Positions 62,800-64,000 of a stretch of DNA of 64,000 nt are shown piece by piece (the first letter of the stretch is position 1; each line of letters begins with the position of its first letter). The notes under the pieces are model-generated. The model was not told the origin of the DNA. It did not search any database and saw only the letters and a program-made list of their open reading frames with translations. The DNA comes from Paracentrotus lividus (lineage: Eukaryota > Echinodermata > Echinoidea > Camarodonta > Echinidae), in assembly GCA_940671915.1 (NCBI GenBank), contig CALNVZ010002100.1, forward strand, positions 70,694,478 through 70,758,477, read 5' to 3'. The position numbers were made by a program, and so were the translations under genes.

Positions 62800-63033
62800 A
62801 CTTGATTTATCGGCAGTACTCAAAGACTTGATTTATCGGCAATACTCAAAGACTTGATTTATCGGCAGTACTCAAAGACTTGATTTATCGGCAGTACTCA
62901 AAGGCTTGATTTATCGGCAGTACTCAAAGACTTGATTTATCGGCAGTACTCAAAGACTTGATTTATCGGCAGTACTCAAAGACTTGATTTATCGGCAGTA
63001 CTCAAAGACTTGATTTATCGGCAGTACTCAAAG
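62800..63033 (+). repeat. Minisatellite, 9 x 26 bp
   Basis: Nine head-to-tail copies of ACTTGATTTATCGGCAGTAC followed by TCAAAG, starting every 26 bp from 62,800. Copy 2 has CAATAC and copy 5 starts with G; the others are identical by eye. Confidence 0.95.
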
Positions 63034-64000
63034 ACATACAGGCATACTTACTCAACATTAAAAAACTATGCTCTACCACATGATTATGACTGACATATTA
63101 TGGGAGCTAATATAAACACTTTAATTTTATAGATTGAAGACCTGCTTCATTGCCAAGTTTCTGAGCATGTATGTATATGATTATTAAATGAATTTACACA
63201 ACGTATAACACCAACACCAAATTATTTTTCAATCTATCATTAATTATTTAAGACAGTAAATATATATAAATTTACAAGCAGAAATATATGGTACATAAAA
63301 TAAAAAAAATCAATAATGTATTGGGTATATGAAATTTCCATTAAATGCAATATATTTTCGTAAGGTATTGATCATTATGAAAATTTTAAAAATAGTCCAG
63401 ACGGTTATAAACAATATGTCACATTAACAAATAGGGCAAAGAAAGCGAGTATTAAAAAAGAACGTTTTCTGATGATGTTTCTGATGGTATTGAATTTCAA
63501 CATGAGCTGATCGACTCATAAGAAGCTATCACCAAGTCGTAATTATTTTAACAATAATATAACGCATGACATGTGAATCTCTATGCGCTTTACAAACAAT
63601 GAATAGATTAATTTTGCTATAAATTGATATAGGTATCAGGTTACATGTGCATCAAAAAATACAATATGATGTCATAGATATAACACTTAAACTTAAGCTG
63701 TGTGTCAATGTGACAGTTCATTATCATTACAAAATGATCCACAAATCTAACGTACGACGACCGATGAGTACGCTCCCCCCCCCCAAAAGTAAATAAATAA
63801 AGAGTAGAAATGTCCCCATTCTGTGTTGATTCTTCTGGATTAATTAGGGCAGTAGCAAATACAAAGCTTTAGTTGACTCGGTATAGCACATGTCCGTGAT
63901 TGGCCCAGAATGAGGGTAATTTCTACAACTTATTTTTTTAAAGTGTAAAACTGCAAGAAATCATAAATCACACAATGTCAGAAGAAATAAGGATAGTGTC
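63034..64000. other. No gene seen
   Basis: AT-rich. Contains the GCGCTTTACAAA repeat end at 63,550-63,602 and a C-run at 63,774-63,783. Nothing else recognised. Confidence 0.5.

Overview
The window is eukaryotic and intron-rich, most likely from an invertebrate deuterostome. An echinoderm is my best guess. The reasons are a large extracellular mosaic gene built from one-domain, phase 1-1 exons, dense small DNA transposons, a tRNA-derived SINE with a TAA tail, a short-LTR Ty3/gypsy element, and frequent TAGGCCTAC and TATAGCGC words. The species cannot be fixed from sequence alone.

The only protein-coding gene I can support lies on the minus strand. It starts at 50,142 (signal peptide exon) and runs down to at least 11,589. 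I could place 33 exons with splice sites in a continuous frame: three exons for a signal peptide plus Reeler domain, seven EGF exons, two exons for a CUB domain, then 21 more EGF exons. That is about 4.28 kb of coding sequence, or roughly 1,426 residues. No stop codon, transmembrane segment or 3' exon is visible, so the gene is cut at its 3' end.

The left end is a giant inverted repeat. Positions 1 to about 8,257 are a degraded reverse-complement copy of about 11,362 to 19,600, including nine EGF exons, a SINE, its long TAA tail and an exon-junction minisatellite. The left copy is full of one- and two-base indels and its exons are broken; the right copy is intact. The 3.1-kb spacer holds a TTAA-flanked element, a hAT-like fragment and the 3' end of a Ty3/gypsy retrotransposon with its LTR. 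Both arms end inside copies of the TTAA element. This is either a TE-mediated inverted duplication or an assembly fold-back made from uncorrected long-read sequence.

The introns between 20 and 50 kb carry many mobile elements: several palindromic MITEs with visible target duplications, a hAT-like element, a GC-rich 2.7-kb TIR element, and a 620-bp foldback inserted with a 15-bp target duplication. The foldback may be Penelope-like and carries a hammerhead-like core. A TATA-like box lies about 100 bp upstream of the start codon.

From 52.1 to 59.6 kb there is a composite array of about 2-kb tandem units (AT-rich tract, G-run minisatellite, LINE reverse transcriptase fragment). It is flanked by 450-bp inverted arms and interrupted by a 25-N gap. 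The last 4 kb holds a GC-rich foldback, a MITE with 36-bp inverted ends, a 9 x 26 bp minisatellite, and no recognisable gene.
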